A DNA stretch of 18,168 nt, taken from contig CAMCFM010000021.1 in NCBI GenBank assembly GCA_945874095.1, positions 1 to 18,168 on the forward strand, read 5' to 3'. Position numbers and translations under genes: made by a program. The stretch is from Candidatus Kuenenia stuttgartensis (GTDB taxonomy: Bacteria; Planctomycetota; Planctomycetia; Isosphaerales; Isosphaeraceae). Positions within the stretch are counted from its first letter, which is position 1. Every line of letters begins with the position of its first letter. This document shows, piece by piece, positions 1 to 7,533 of the stretch. Below the pieces are notes generated by a model. It did no database searches. It was given only the letters and a program-made list of their open reading frames with translations, and had not been told where the DNA came from.

Positions 1-181
1 CCGTAACATGGGAGATCTGAGCTGTTAAGACTTCCGCTCATAACGGTCCTAACGTGTTTTTCCTGTGAAATCTCCTGTTTTTGATTGCCTTGGGACTTGG
101 CGAGCGAGCGTTTTTCAGATTAGACTGTTACTATCTCGTCATCATAAAGTCTCTCCTCAGCATCCATGGACTCGCACCGTT

Positions 182-1003
182 ATGAAGACTCTGGTCATTG
201 CTCGGGCCACATTCAAGGAAGCCATCCGTCAGCCGGCGTTTTACGTCCTGATTTTCCTGGCTTCGTTCTACCTGTTCTGGTCCATCTTCGTGTCCTACTT
301 CACGTTCGGTGAAGACATCAAAATGTACAAGGACACCGGCCTGACGACGATATCGTTCGTCTGCCTGCTCCTGTCACTTCTCACAGCCAGTTCGACTGTG
401 GCTGATGAAATCGAAGGCAAGACGGCTATCACCCTGCTCTCAAAGCCAATCAATCGTCGCCAGTTCCTGTTGGGTAAATACTTCGGCATCGAAGCCGCAG
501 TCTTACTCATGCTGATCGTTCTTGGCATCATGTTCGGTTCCGGCGTCTGGTACAAATACGCTTACGACCTTCGCGAAACATCCGGCGGTGAAGTGATCGC
601 GGCCAAACGTTTGGGCCAGGTCTTTCAAGTCCTTCCCGGGCTTGCACTTGTCTTCTTTGAAGTCAGTCTGCTGACAGCCATCAGCGTGGCCATTTCAACC
701 CGTCTGCCGATTCTTGTGAACATGGTGCTCTGTATCACCGTATTCTTCCTTGGGCACTTGACCCCAGTTCTGGTCAAAGCCACCGGTGGGGACACAGCAA
801 ACGACCTCGTTCAGTTCATGGCACGCCTCTTCGAATTCGTCCTGCCATCGCTCGAGTTTTTCAACGCTGGTCCGTCGATCGCCACAGGTGCCATGATCCC
901 CTGGACCGAGTACGTCCTGCCCGCATTGGTCTACTGCGTGATGTATTCGGCAGTGGCTCTTTGCTTCGCCTTCATCCTGTTTGAGGATCGCGACCTGGCC
1001 TGA
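182..1003 (+). CDS. ABC-2 type transporter permease
   Basis: Integral membrane permease of the ABC-2 family, 273 aa, expected to work in the inner membrane with a separate ATP-binding subunit; the substrate cannot be read from the sequence. About six hydrophobic segments are visible, near residues 18-38, 55-74, 103-122, 152-172, 177-198 and 244-266. The family hallmark lies after TM2: a DEIEGKTAITLLSKPINRR segment followed by QFLLGKYFG (residues 75-102), as in NosY-like and other ABC-2 permeases. The ATG at 182 was chosen because MKTLVIARATFKEAIRQP is a typical cytoplasmic start just before TM1. An in-frame ATG at 65 would add 39 residues with no family character. Its ATPase partner is not in the window and may lie upstream. 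The next gene starts 31 bp downstream on the same strand, so the two are probably co-transcribed. No convincing Shine-Dalgarno sequence was seen before 182. Confidence 0.85.
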   Translation: MKTLVIARATFKEAIRQPAFYVLIFLASFYLFWSIFVSYFTFGEDIKMYKDTGLTTISFVCLLLSLLTASSTVADEIEGKTAITLLSKPINRRQFLLGKYFGIEAAVLLMLIVLGIMFGSGVWYKYAYDLRETSGGEVIAAKRLGQVFQVLPGLALVFFEVSLLTAISVAISTRLPILVNMVLCITVFFLGHLTPVLVKATGGDTANDLVQFMARLFEFVLPSLEFFNAGPSIATGAMIPWTEYVLPALVYCVMYSAVALCFAFILFEDRDLA

Positions 1004-1025
1004 TTCTGCTTGAGCCTGCACGGAT

Positions 1026-1029
1026 GAGG
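1026..1029 (+). promoter_or_regulatory. Ribosome binding site for the degenerate ABC exporter
   Basis: GAGG lies 5 nt before the GTG at 1035. It supports that GTG as the start rather than the next in-frame GTG at 1068. Confidence 0.45.
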
Positions 1030-1034
1030 TTCCA

Positions 1035-2927
1035 GTGTCCACCTTCCCGGATTGGAGACCTCCGCTCGTGAACGACTCCCTGAACAACTTAATCCGTGGC
1101 CTGCGTAAGACTTACAAAGGCACTATCTGGAAGCTCGGTCTCTGGACACTGATTGCCGTTACGGCAGAATCCGTTGTCGTTGACCTGGCTTCCCAATTTT
1201 TTCAGCTTTCGGCGATCGGTGAAGTTCGCCAGCAAATTTTGCTTGCGCCCCGTTTTCTGGGCGTCCAATCGCCCGTGAACACGGTTGGCCCACTCCTTCT
1301 GAAAATCGGTAGTCTGGCCATATTTTGTCTGGCTTTCAGGGTTTGGGTCTGCCAGAGGCGATTTCGACAGACGGAACGTATCTCTGGATCCATCTCCAAA
1401 GAGCTTCGAACCAGGCTTTTTAGAGAGTCGCACAGGACAAGCGGAACTCTGATCACTCCAGAGTCCGCTCAGCAAACCATCCAACTGATTCAAAACGACA
1501 GCGTCCATTATGGGCGACTCGTTGCCAATCAGATGAGCGATTCCATGCTGGCTTTGGCCCGTATTTTTACGGGCTTCTGCATGATTGCGATGATCCGTTG
1601 GGACTGGGCGTTGATCCTTGCCTCAGGCTCGATTTTGATCTGGGCGGTCAACCGTCAAACTCAGAAATCAAATCTTGAGCGGGCAAACGCAACGGCCATG
1701 GAGAGCGAAAGGCTTCGCAAATCATTTCAAGAGGAAATTCGTGAGGCTTATCAATCTCGGTCAATTGGGTCGGAGATCGGCAACAGTCGTCCTTCAGACC
1801 TTTGGATCAGCCGCTGGAGTGACTGGGATCAATCGGCATCCGCCTCGGTTTTCTCGATCCATCAAACCGGGAATTGGGCAAAACTGTTAATCATCTCGCT
1901 TATGATTTTCTCTATCAGCCTTCGTACAGCCTCCGAACCTGTTTCACCAGAATCCATGATGGCTTTGCTTTGTTTAGGCTGCTCTGGGCTTGTCTTATTC
2001 AATCTCAGTCGGGAACAGAATCAGAAATCGGACGATGCAACGGCCACGATCGAATCCGTCTATCATGCCCTAAGTTCGTCTGTGAGACTCTGGGATCTAA
2101 GCGACGCTGTGGCCATGCAACCCTGCCGGTCAAGCGTTCGTATCGAAGACCTGCCACTGGGACTTGGGCCTGAGGATCCGCGATCGCAAATCCTTCTCAG
2201 TGCAAATGTTCCAGCCAGAAAGGTTACGGCGATTGTTTGCCCTGATGTTTCGCAAAGACGCAAGCTCATGCGGATGATCGCCCGCTGGGAAGATCCGTCT
2301 TCAGGCCGGGTTCTCGTAGACGGAGTCGATCTGCGAAGCTGCACAAATGCTTCCACCCGTCTCCAGATCGGCACCATCCGATCCGACTCGTATGTCAATA
2401 ACGGCACAATACTTCAGAACATCACTCTGAACGACCCACGTGGAGACCTTCTCAACGCCATCGAAGCGGCAAAAGAAGTCCACGCCCACCGCATGATCCA
2501 GCGGATGCCTGAAGGCTACCAGACGGAAATCGACTTAAGCAAGTCTCCAGAAGAGTCGGTTTACAGCCGATTCCTGATCGCCCTGGCACGCGGCAAATGG
2601 CACGACCCTTCGATTTTACTGGTCGAGGAGCCTTCCCCCGGCATGACTCGCAGCATGCGGGAATTGTTGAGGGATTCCTATCGCCGGCTGGCTCGTGACC
2701 GGACCGTCTTACTATTCACTCGTCATGCAGCCACAGTTTTGGCAGCCGATTACGTGATCTTGATCAGCTCAAAGAAAGTGGTTCAGGGTTCGCCTAAAAA
2801 TCTCATAAAAAGTCATGCTGGGTTTCGGCGTGCGATGGTTCAAATGGGGTTGGGCCTCAAGCAGAAAAACCGCTTGAAGCCCAAAAGTGCTGGCACTGTC
2901 GATTCTAGCGAAACGGATCAGACGTAA
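1035..2927 (+). CDS. ABC-exporter-like protein with a degenerate nucleotide-binding domain
   Basis: A 630-aa protein with the layout of a half-size ABC exporter. The membrane part has hydrophobic stretches near residues 33-53, 84-104, 170-205, 282-299 and 304-324, and the NBD-like region covers about 365-600. The NBD fold can be followed by landmarks such as SGRVLVDGVDL (423-433), MPEGYQTEID (491-500) and LIALARG (514-520), but the ATPase motifs are broken. The Walker A position reads CPDVSQRRKL (402-411), with no glycines and Arg in place of Lys. The Q-loop Gln is Ser450. The LSGGQ position reads ESVYS (507-511). Walker B ends VEEP, so its Asp is Glu530, although the catalytic Glu531 and the H-loop His564 remain. 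The D-loop SALD is absent. ATP hydrolysis of the usual kind seems unlikely; a regulatory or scaffolding partner role is inference. GTG start with GAGG upstream. It follows the ABC-2 permease by 31 bp and overlaps the convergent SDR gene by 10 bp. Confidence 0.8.
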   Translation: MSTFPDWRPPLVNDSLNNLIRGLRKTYKGTIWKLGLWTLIAVTAESVVVDLASQFFQLSAIGEVRQQILLAPRFLGVQSPVNTVGPLLLKIGSLAIFCLAFRVWVCQRRFRQTERISGSISKELRTRLFRESHRTSGTLITPESAQQTIQLIQNDSVHYGRLVANQMSDSMLALARIFTGFCMIAMIRWDWALILASGSILIWAVNRQTQKSNLERANATAMESERLRKSFQEEIREAYQSRSIGSEIGNSRPSDLWISRWSDWDQSASASVFSIHQTGNWAKLLIISLMIFSISLRTASEPVSPESMMALLCLGCSGLVLFNLSREQNQKSDDATATIESVYHALSSSVRLWDLSDAVAMQPCRSSVRIEDLPLGLGPEDPRSQILLSANVPARKVTAIVCPDVSQRRKLMRMIARWEDPSSGRVLVDGVDLRSCTNASTRLQIGTIRSDSYVNNGTILQNITLNDPRGDLLNAIEAAKEVHAHRMIQRMPEGYQTEIDLSKSPEESVYSRFLIALARGKWHDPSILLVEEPSPGMTRSMRELLRDSYRRLARDRTVLLFTRHAATVLAADYVILISSKKVVQGSPKNLIKSHAGFRRAMVQMGLGLKQKNRLKPKSAGTVDSSETDQT

Positions 2928-3655
2928 TCGTCAGCCGTTGGCTTGATCACCAGTTCAAAAATATTGGCCCTTTGTGGTAAAGCGACCACAAATCGAACCG
3001 CTGCAGCGACATCTTCCGGTTGCAGCATGACAGGCCGGCGGGCGTCAGGCACAGGACTTGGACGCTTTTCGAGGATCGGCGTGTTGACCTCGCCTGGATA
3101 AATCACCGTGGAGCGAATCCCGTTTTCACGCTCTTCACGCCCCAGACAAACACCCAAAGCGGATTGACCGAACTTTGCGGCCGAATAGCCGATCCCACCG
3201 AGTGGGCCGGCTCGCTTGCCTGCGATCGAACAAATCTGAACCACAGTCCCATTCTTTGCAGCACGCATGTGAGGCAGAACGGCCCAGACGATATTGAATG
3301 CACCGGTCAGATTCACGTTGATCAGAGTATCCCAATCCTCGTGACTCAGATCTTTCAGAGCCCTGTTCACTAAATTCGTTCCGGCATTACAGACAAGCAC
3401 ATCGAATCGGGACCAGGCAGATTCCAGAATTCGCATGGCTTCAGCGACAGAATCCCGGCAAGCGACATCGCAAGGGACAACGATGGCTTTGCCGCCGTCG
3501 GCCAGGATTTCAGCAGCCGTAATTTCCAGAACGTCGGCTCGACGGCCCAGCAAAGCCACTTCAAAGCCATCGGCTGCAAGTGCTTTGGCGGTCGCCTGAC
3601 CGATCCCGGTTCCAGCGCCCGTGATAATCGCTGTCGGCTTGGATAAATTGGACAT
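2918..3655 (-). CDS. Short-chain dehydrogenase/reductase (SDR), classical type
   Basis: A cytoplasmic NAD(P)-dependent oxidoreductase of 245 aa, the normal length for classical SDRs. The cofactor motif TGAGTGIG is at residues 12-19, NAG at 90-92, and the catalytic tetrad Asn115, Ser143, Tyr157 and Lys161 (YSAAK) is complete, with PG at 187-188. A GRR at 37-39, after the second beta strand, offers basic residues where NADPH-preferring SDRs carry them, so NADPH is likely. The substrate is unknown; FabG is possible by similarity, but the sequence does not settle it and no fatty-acid genes are nearby. The start is well supported: AAGGA sits 5 nt upstream of the ATG. The last 10 bp overlap the convergent ABC-like gene, and no terminator was seen between the two. 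Confidence 0.9.
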   Translation of the reverse strand: MSNLSKPTAIITGAGTGIGQATAKALAADGFEVALLGRRADVLEITAAEILADGGKAIVVPCDVACRDSVAEAMRILESAWSRFDVLVCNAGTNLVNRALKDLSHEDWDTLINVNLTGAFNIVWAVLPHMRAAKNGTVVQICSIAGKRAGPLGGIGYSAAKFGQSALGVCLGREERENGIRSTVIYPGEVNTPILEKRPSPVPDARRPVMLQPEDVAAAVRFVVALPQRANIFELVIKPTADDYV

Positions 3656-3660
3656 ATCAT

Positions 3661-3665
3661 TCCTT
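3661..3665 (-). promoter_or_regulatory. Shine-Dalgarno site of the SDR gene
   Basis: AAGGA on the minus strand with 5 nt to the ATG ending at 3655. It is one of the clearest ribosome binding sites in the window and fixes the SDR start. Confidence 0.6.
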
Positions 3666-3713
3666 GTTTTAAGACATCCGTCTTGGAAGTGTTTGGCCCC
3701 ACCATGGCCCTGA

Positions 3714-3719
3714 ATTATA
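3714..3719 (-). promoter_or_regulatory. Candidate -10 box for the SDR gene
   Basis: A perfect TATAAT on the minus strand about 59 bp upstream of the SDR start. Any -35 at 16-17 bp spacing is poor, so this rests on the -10 box and its position only. Confidence 0.3.
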
Positions 3720-3783
3720 AACCCTTAACAGGTTCGGCGAAATAGTGCGGTCATCTGGAATCGCCTGTGAATCCACCTGAATG

Positions 3784-3808
3784 AAAAAGCCTGGCGCTGA
3801 TGCCAGGC
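3784..3808 (-). terminator. Rho-independent terminator of the subtilase gene
   Basis: On the minus strand, GCCTGGC pairs perfectly with GCCAGGC (7 bp stem, 6-nt loop) and is followed directly by TTTTT. It lies 36 bp past the subtilase stop codon and in the right orientation for that gene. Confidence 0.75.
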
Positions 3809-3843
3809 ATGATTCAATCCAGAATCAGATTGCATTTTGAAAA

Positions 3844-5337
3844 TCAGACAAATCGACGTCGAGCAGTTCCAGGCGGGCTTGAAACATGCTTCGCGACTTT
3901 GATCGCATGCTGTTTCATTGCAATCTGCTTGCGATGAGCGATTTTATTTAATGTGCCAGTCGGAGCAGGTGTGATCGATGCGGCATTTCGACGGGCAATG
4001 GCTTCACCTGTCCAGATATCAACGGTTTTCCACTTCCCGTTCGCCTGTAAACTGGTAAGAGTCAACTTGCCATCCTGCACGGAACTGACCTGGACAACCG
4101 TTCCATTTAACTTCACCGTAGGTGAGGAATTTGTCAGAGTCACAGGAGTCTGGGTGGGAGCGATCGCCGCGGGAGCCACATATGCGATAGGCAACGGGCT
4201 CGCCGTCATCTTCTTCGGCACAAGGGCCAGCGACTGCGCCAGATCAATTTGCGGAATGCTCAGATTTGTTACAGGGTCGGTCGTAGAATCTCCGCCTTGC
4301 TTCAGCCAGGAGAGAACTTGATCGACCGTTGGAAGTGTTCCAAACTGTGACTGATATTTCTGTTGTATCAGCATGATCGAGCCAGTCACAACCGGAGCTG
4401 CAAAGCTGGTCCCGTCCACTGACTCATAATGTCCATTACCTGTGACTGCATTAAATCCAAGTGACGGGGCCGCAATATCCGTTGCAGCTTCACCACCAAC
4501 TGCCGAACCCAGTCGCTGAGCATTCGAGGCAAGCTGACCAGTCTTGGGATCCACTCCAGTCACGCTGATTGTATCTTTCACAATCGCCGTAAAGCCCATT
4601 CCCTGAGTACCTTTGAACGAATTTCCTGAAGCCGCAACGACAGGAATATTCAGGGCTTTTAATTTCGAAATCGATTCGCTGATTCTCTGTCCTGCGCTGG
4701 TGTCTGTTTCAAACCAGTTAAGAGTGTAATTCATCGAATCGGAAATCGATATATTTACGACACTGATTTTATATTTGGAATGATTCGCAAGGACCCAGTC
4801 GAGTGCATCACCAATTTTACTGAAACTTGAATTTCCACTGTCATCAAACACTCTTAATGCAACAATGTCGGCAGCCGGCGCAATTCCAGGATTTTTAGGA
4901 TCCGTTGAACCAATAATACTTGAAACAGAAGTCCCGTGGCCCCAGGTCGGCTTGGGATCACCGTCGTTCATGCCAAAATCATATCCGGCAATCACTTTGG
5001 AACTGCTGGTACCAAATGAATTTCCAAGAGCGTTGAGGGAATAATCTACGCCGGTATCTATCACGGCGACAGTCATTCCTTGACCATCCAGGCCCTGTGT
5101 GGCTCTGGCAGTGGCAGCATCTTGAAACACTTGAGGCGAACCTGTGGCGGCCTTCAAGTTAGCAAATGGAGAGGATTGAGCCGGCTTAGGGGCCCCAAGT
5201 TGAGCAGTTGCGGCACGTAGTTTGGGCCGAGCCGTAGCGGTCAGTAGTTCGCGGCCTTCAAGTGTTTCACAATGCAGGCAAGGCGTAGATGGACGGCGGA
5301 TGGGCGTCTGCCTTCTCGTAGATCGGAAAATGGACAT
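3844..5337 (-). CDS. Secreted subtilisin-like serine protease (S8 family)
   Basis: A 497-aa subtilase. The triad is complete: Asp94 in AVIDTGVDY, His134 in WGHGTSVSS, Ser311 in GTSFAAPVV, with oxyanion Asn239 in AASGN. The N-terminus is not a standard signal peptide: basic residues are followed by CETLEGRELLTA (about 23-34), resembling the LEPR-XLL-type leader of planctomycete exported proteins, so export is likely. Only about 60 residues separate it from the catalytic domain, so no full-size I9 propeptide is visible. After the catalytic domain (to about residue 375) comes a Pro/Ala/Thr linker, a short beta-rich segment (about 405-445) and a basic tail rich in Lys, His and Arg. The start at 5337 is chosen over an in-frame ATG at 5409 because GGAGAG sits 5 nt upstream. 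Transcribed alone and closed by its own terminator. Its target is unknown. Confidence 0.92.
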   Translation of the reverse strand: MSIFRSTRRQTPIRRPSTPCLHCETLEGRELLTATARPKLRAATAQLGAPKPAQSSPFANLKAATGSPQVFQDAATARATQGLDGQGMTVAVIDTGVDYSLNALGNSFGTSSSKVIAGYDFGMNDGDPKPTWGHGTSVSSIIGSTDPKNPGIAPAADIVALRVFDDSGNSSFSKIGDALDWVLANHSKYKISVVNISISDSMNYTLNWFETDTSAGQRISESISKLKALNIPVVAASGNSFKGTQGMGFTAIVKDTISVTGVDPKTGQLASNAQRLGSAVGGEAATDIAAPSLGFNAVTGNGHYESVDGTSFAAPVVTGSIMLIQQKYQSQFGTLPTVDQVLSWLKQGGDSTTDPVTNLSIPQIDLAQSLALVPKKMTASPLPIAYVAPAAIAPTQTPVTLTNSSPTVKLNGTVVQVSSVQDGKLTLTSLQANGKWKTVDIWTGEAIARRNAASITPAPTGTLNKIAHRKQIAMKQHAIKVAKHVSSPPGTARRRFV

Positions 5338-5342
5338 CAAGA

Positions 5343-5348
5343 CTCTCC
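5343..5348 (-). promoter_or_regulatory. Shine-Dalgarno site deciding the subtilase start
   Basis: GGAGAG on the minus strand, 5 nt before the ATG at 5337. It favours the shorter 497-aa product over the 521-aa reading that begins at 5409. Confidence 0.55.
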
Positions 5349-5644
5349 GGAACAACAAATCGCGGCTTCGTATCGCAATTTGTCGATAAGCACGAGGTGG
5401 AGGCGCCATCCCTGGCAGCGCACGGTCGGATCGTCTCCACAGGAGATATCAAAGGCAGACCATTCCAGCCGAAATTGGCCAAAGTTCGTCTACTTTGAGA
5501 TCCTCTGTAAACACGCATATAACCGACTAATCAAAAGCAAATGATCAAAAGAGATACGTGCACGCACGCTCTCCAGATTCCATTCGCTTATTGTCGGTTC
5601 CATCCAACCTCGACCGTATCCCTGAATCATCCCTGTTTTAAGTG

Positions 5645-5666
5645 CGTTGACCAACCATGATCAACG
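5645..5666. repeat. Short inverted repeat, possible operator
   Basis: CGTTGA and TCAACG are perfect 6-bp arms around a 10-nt spacer, about 66 bp upstream of the candidate kdsB-side promoter. It could be a protein-binding site or chance; no T-run follows on either strand, so it is not a terminator. Confidence 0.25.
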
Positions 5667-5731
5667 TCCATTCCCTGGAAGATTCCGTCTTGGTCGGGTC
5701 TCATCCTGAAGCCCGTTTTTGAATAATCTTG

Positions 5732-5760
5732 CCGACAGCTCAACGACCCTACGCTATAAT
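5732..5760 (+). promoter_or_regulatory. Candidate sigma70-type promoter upstream of kdsB
   Basis: A perfect TATAAT at 5755-5760 with CCGACA (4 of 6 matches to TTGACA) 17 bp upstream. A TTGCCG three bases further upstream is an alternative -35 with 20-bp spacing. The predicted start near 5767 leaves a leader of about 150 nt before kdsB. The same ten bases around the -10 box recur at 11023-11032. Confidence 0.45.
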
Positions 5761-5916
5761 GCAAGAATCGGAGAAGCCCATCCTGCGGCTCACCATGACC
5801 ACGGATAGCTCTCAGCCGGAACGGTGTGGAATACACTGATTCGGTCAAAAGCCTCGCCGGGTAGATCAAGGCCCTTACGGTATCGACCACCAACCTCTTT
5901 GGACTACCACATTATC

Positions 5917-6669
5917 ATGCAAATTCTCGCTGTGATCCCCGCCAGATACGCTTCAACCCGTCTACCCGGCAAACCCCTCCTTGCCGACACAGGCCGCACA
6001 CTCATCCAGCACGTCGTCGAGGCCGCCCAGAAATCGCTGAGACTCACACGCATCGTTGTCGCCACGGACGATCAGCGTATCTATGACGCCGTCAAAGAGT
6101 TCGGCGGTGAAGCCGTGATGACCCGCGACGACCACGTCTCAGGCACAGATCGCGTCGCCGAAGCCGCCCGGATCGTCGGCGATGTGGATCTGGTCATCAA
6201 CCTGCAAGGTGACGAACCGGAAATCTCACCTGAATCCATTGATTTACTGGTCGATGTCATGGTCAATCGGCCGGAAGCCTCCATGGGAACCCTCGGGACC
6301 CCGATCTTCGACGAATCCATCTACCGCGACCCTGCGTGCGTCAAAGTGGTCAAAGACGACGGCGGCTATGCCCTCTATTTCTCCCGCTCTCCCATCCCCT
6401 TTCACCGCGATGGAAAGCCCCTCGAAGGTCAACCTTGGGCCTTTCTGCACCTGGGCATCTATGCCTTCAGGCCAAAATTTCTCCAGCAAGTGGCCACCAT
6501 GCCGACTGCCGATCTGGAGGTAGCCGAAAAGCTCGAACAACTCCGGGTTCTCGAAAATGGCCACCGGATCGCTCTGGGAATCGTCACTGAACGCTGCGTC
6601 GGAATCGACACTCCAGAAGATTACGCCCGATTTGTCGAGCGATTCAAGCAATCCAGTCATAAGTCATAA
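5917..6669 (+). CDS. kdsB: 3-deoxy-manno-octulosonate cytidylyltransferase (CMP-Kdo synthetase)
   Basis: KdsB couples CTP and Kdo to give CMP-Kdo and pyrophosphate in the cytoplasm, the activation step before Kdo is added to lipid A. At 250 aa it has the usual length. Visible family motifs are IPARYASTRLPGKPL (7-21), VATDD (48-52), SGTDR (75-79), NLQGDEP (95-101), YFSRSPIPF (154-162), HLGIYAF (178-184) and a late GIDTPED (229-235). The ATG at 5917 is chosen because the conserved nucleotide-binding start follows it directly; an in-frame ATG at 5824 would add 31 unrelated residues. No good Shine-Dalgarno sequence was seen. It heads a plus-strand group with the alpha/beta hydrolase 36 bp downstream. 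Its presence implies Kdo-containing LPS, but no other Kdo or lipid A gene is in the window. Confidence 0.95.
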   Translation: MQILAVIPARYASTRLPGKPLLADTGRTLIQHVVEAAQKSLRLTRIVVATDDQRIYDAVKEFGGEAVMTRDDHVSGTDRVAEAARIVGDVDLVINLQGDEPEISPESIDLLVDVMVNRPEASMGTLGTPIFDESIYRDPACVKVVKDDGGYALYFSRSPIPFHRDGKPLEGQPWAFLHLGIYAFRPKFLQQVATMPTADLEVAEKLEQLRVLENGHRIALGIVTERCVGIDTPEDYARFVERFKQSSHKS

Positions 6670-6705
6670 ATCCCGAATCAGAAGCCTTATAATCAAGTGA
6701 TCCCG

Positions 6706-7533
6706 ATGCGACAAACGCTTGCCCTCCATGCTGAAGTCATGGGCGAAGGCCCTGCCCTGATCTTTCTCCCTGGCCTTGGCGGAGATCGGCGTGCCTTTGC
6801 AGGCATTCAAAAAAACCTCTCGGCCAACCGCAGGACATACGCCGTTGACCCACGCGATACAGGGCTCAGCGAGCGTTCGTCTGCGGAATATAACCTCGAT
6901 GACATGGCCGCCGATCTGATCGCTTTCATGGACAAACATCACATCGATAAGGCCGATATCGTGGGCCACAGCATGGGCGGAATGATTGCCCAGCATCTGG
7001 CCCTGATGGCGCCCGAGCGGATCCGTTCCATGGTCTTAATGTCTTGCCATGCCCGCAACTATCCCTGGAAAGTGGCGTTGGTCGAAAGTTGGATGGGGCT
7101 GAAGATGCAGGTCAGTGCCGTGGAATTTACCAGACACACCATACCATGGCTGCTGGGGCCTGATTTATTCGAGAATCCGGCACACATCGCCGGAATGATC
7201 CGACATGTCGAGCGCAACCCATCGGCTCAAGAGCCAGAAGCCTTCACCCGCCAGGGACGTGCCACGCTCAACCACGATGTCCTATCAGCCCTTCACACCT
7301 TTGAAATGCCGGTTCTGGTCGTCGCAGGAGCTTACGACCGGGTCACTCCTCCGGAAACCTCAAAAGTGCTGGCAGACCACATCCCCAACTCGCACTTTGA
7401 ACTGTTCGAAAACGTCGGCCACCTGCCACATATTGAAGCCTCCACCCGGCTTATCATTCTCTTGAACCGGTTCCTCGATGATCCCGTTGCATTCACAGAT
7501 AAGCCCGCCCCAGCTCATGACATGGGCGTATGA
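6706..7533 (+). CDS. Alpha/beta-fold hydrolase
   Basis: A 275-aa cytoplasmic alpha/beta hydrolase with no signal peptide. From the ATG at 6706, the oxyanion-side segment FLPGLGGDRRAF is at about 20-31, the nucleophile elbow GHSMGG has Ser89, the acid is Asp211 in GAYDRVTPP and the base is His239 in GHLPHIE. The cap-like insert spans about 116-190. The triad spacing is that of the esterase/epoxide hydrolase/3-oxoadipate enol-lactonase group, and the substrate cannot be chosen from sequence. A GTG at 6697 could start the protein three residues earlier. A TATAAT at 6688-6693 lies just before both starts but has no good -35. The stop overlaps the next gene's ATG by 4 bp, so the two are probably translated together. 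Confidence 0.88.
   Translation: MRQTLALHAEVMGEGPALIFLPGLGGDRRAFAGIQKNLSANRRTYAVDPRDTGLSERSSAEYNLDDMAADLIAFMDKHHIDKADIVGHSMGGMIAQHLALMAPERIRSMVLMSCHARNYPWKVALVESWMGLKMQVSAVEFTRHTIPWLLGPDLFENPAHIAGMIRHVERNPSAQEPEAFTRQGRATLNHDVLSALHTFEMPVLVVAGAYDRVTPPETSKVLADHIPNSHFELFENVGHLPHIEASTRLIILLNRFLDDPVAFTDKPAPAHDMGV

Larger units (their letters stand above)
5338..5916. other. Gene-free stretch between the divergent subtilase and kdsB genes
   Basis: About 580 bp with no credible coding region; the open frames crossing it have no family character. It must hold the 5' leader and promoter of the subtilase (minus) and of kdsB (plus). A candidate plus-strand promoter lies at 5732-5760, and an inverted repeat CGTTGA-10 nt-TCAACG at 5645-5666. 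No tRNA or recognisable riboswitch was seen. The roughly 150-nt space between the candidate transcription start and the kdsB ATG has no assigned function. Confidence 0.6.

Noticed and set aside
65..181. In-frame N-terminal extension of the ABC-2 permease from the ATG at 65
   Set aside because: The 39 residues show no family character, while MKTLVIARATFKEA at 182 is a typical start just before TM1.
1..181. Tail of an upstream gene or a terminator at the left edge
   Set aside because: All three plus frames meet stops by position 28 and no family motif is readable; T-runs near 56-61 and 79-83 are not preceded by a convincing stem.
1035..2927. Degenerate ABC gene as a pseudogene
   Set aside because: There is no frameshift or internal stop in 630 codons, it has a plausible ribosome binding site, and the catalytic Glu and H-loop His are kept.
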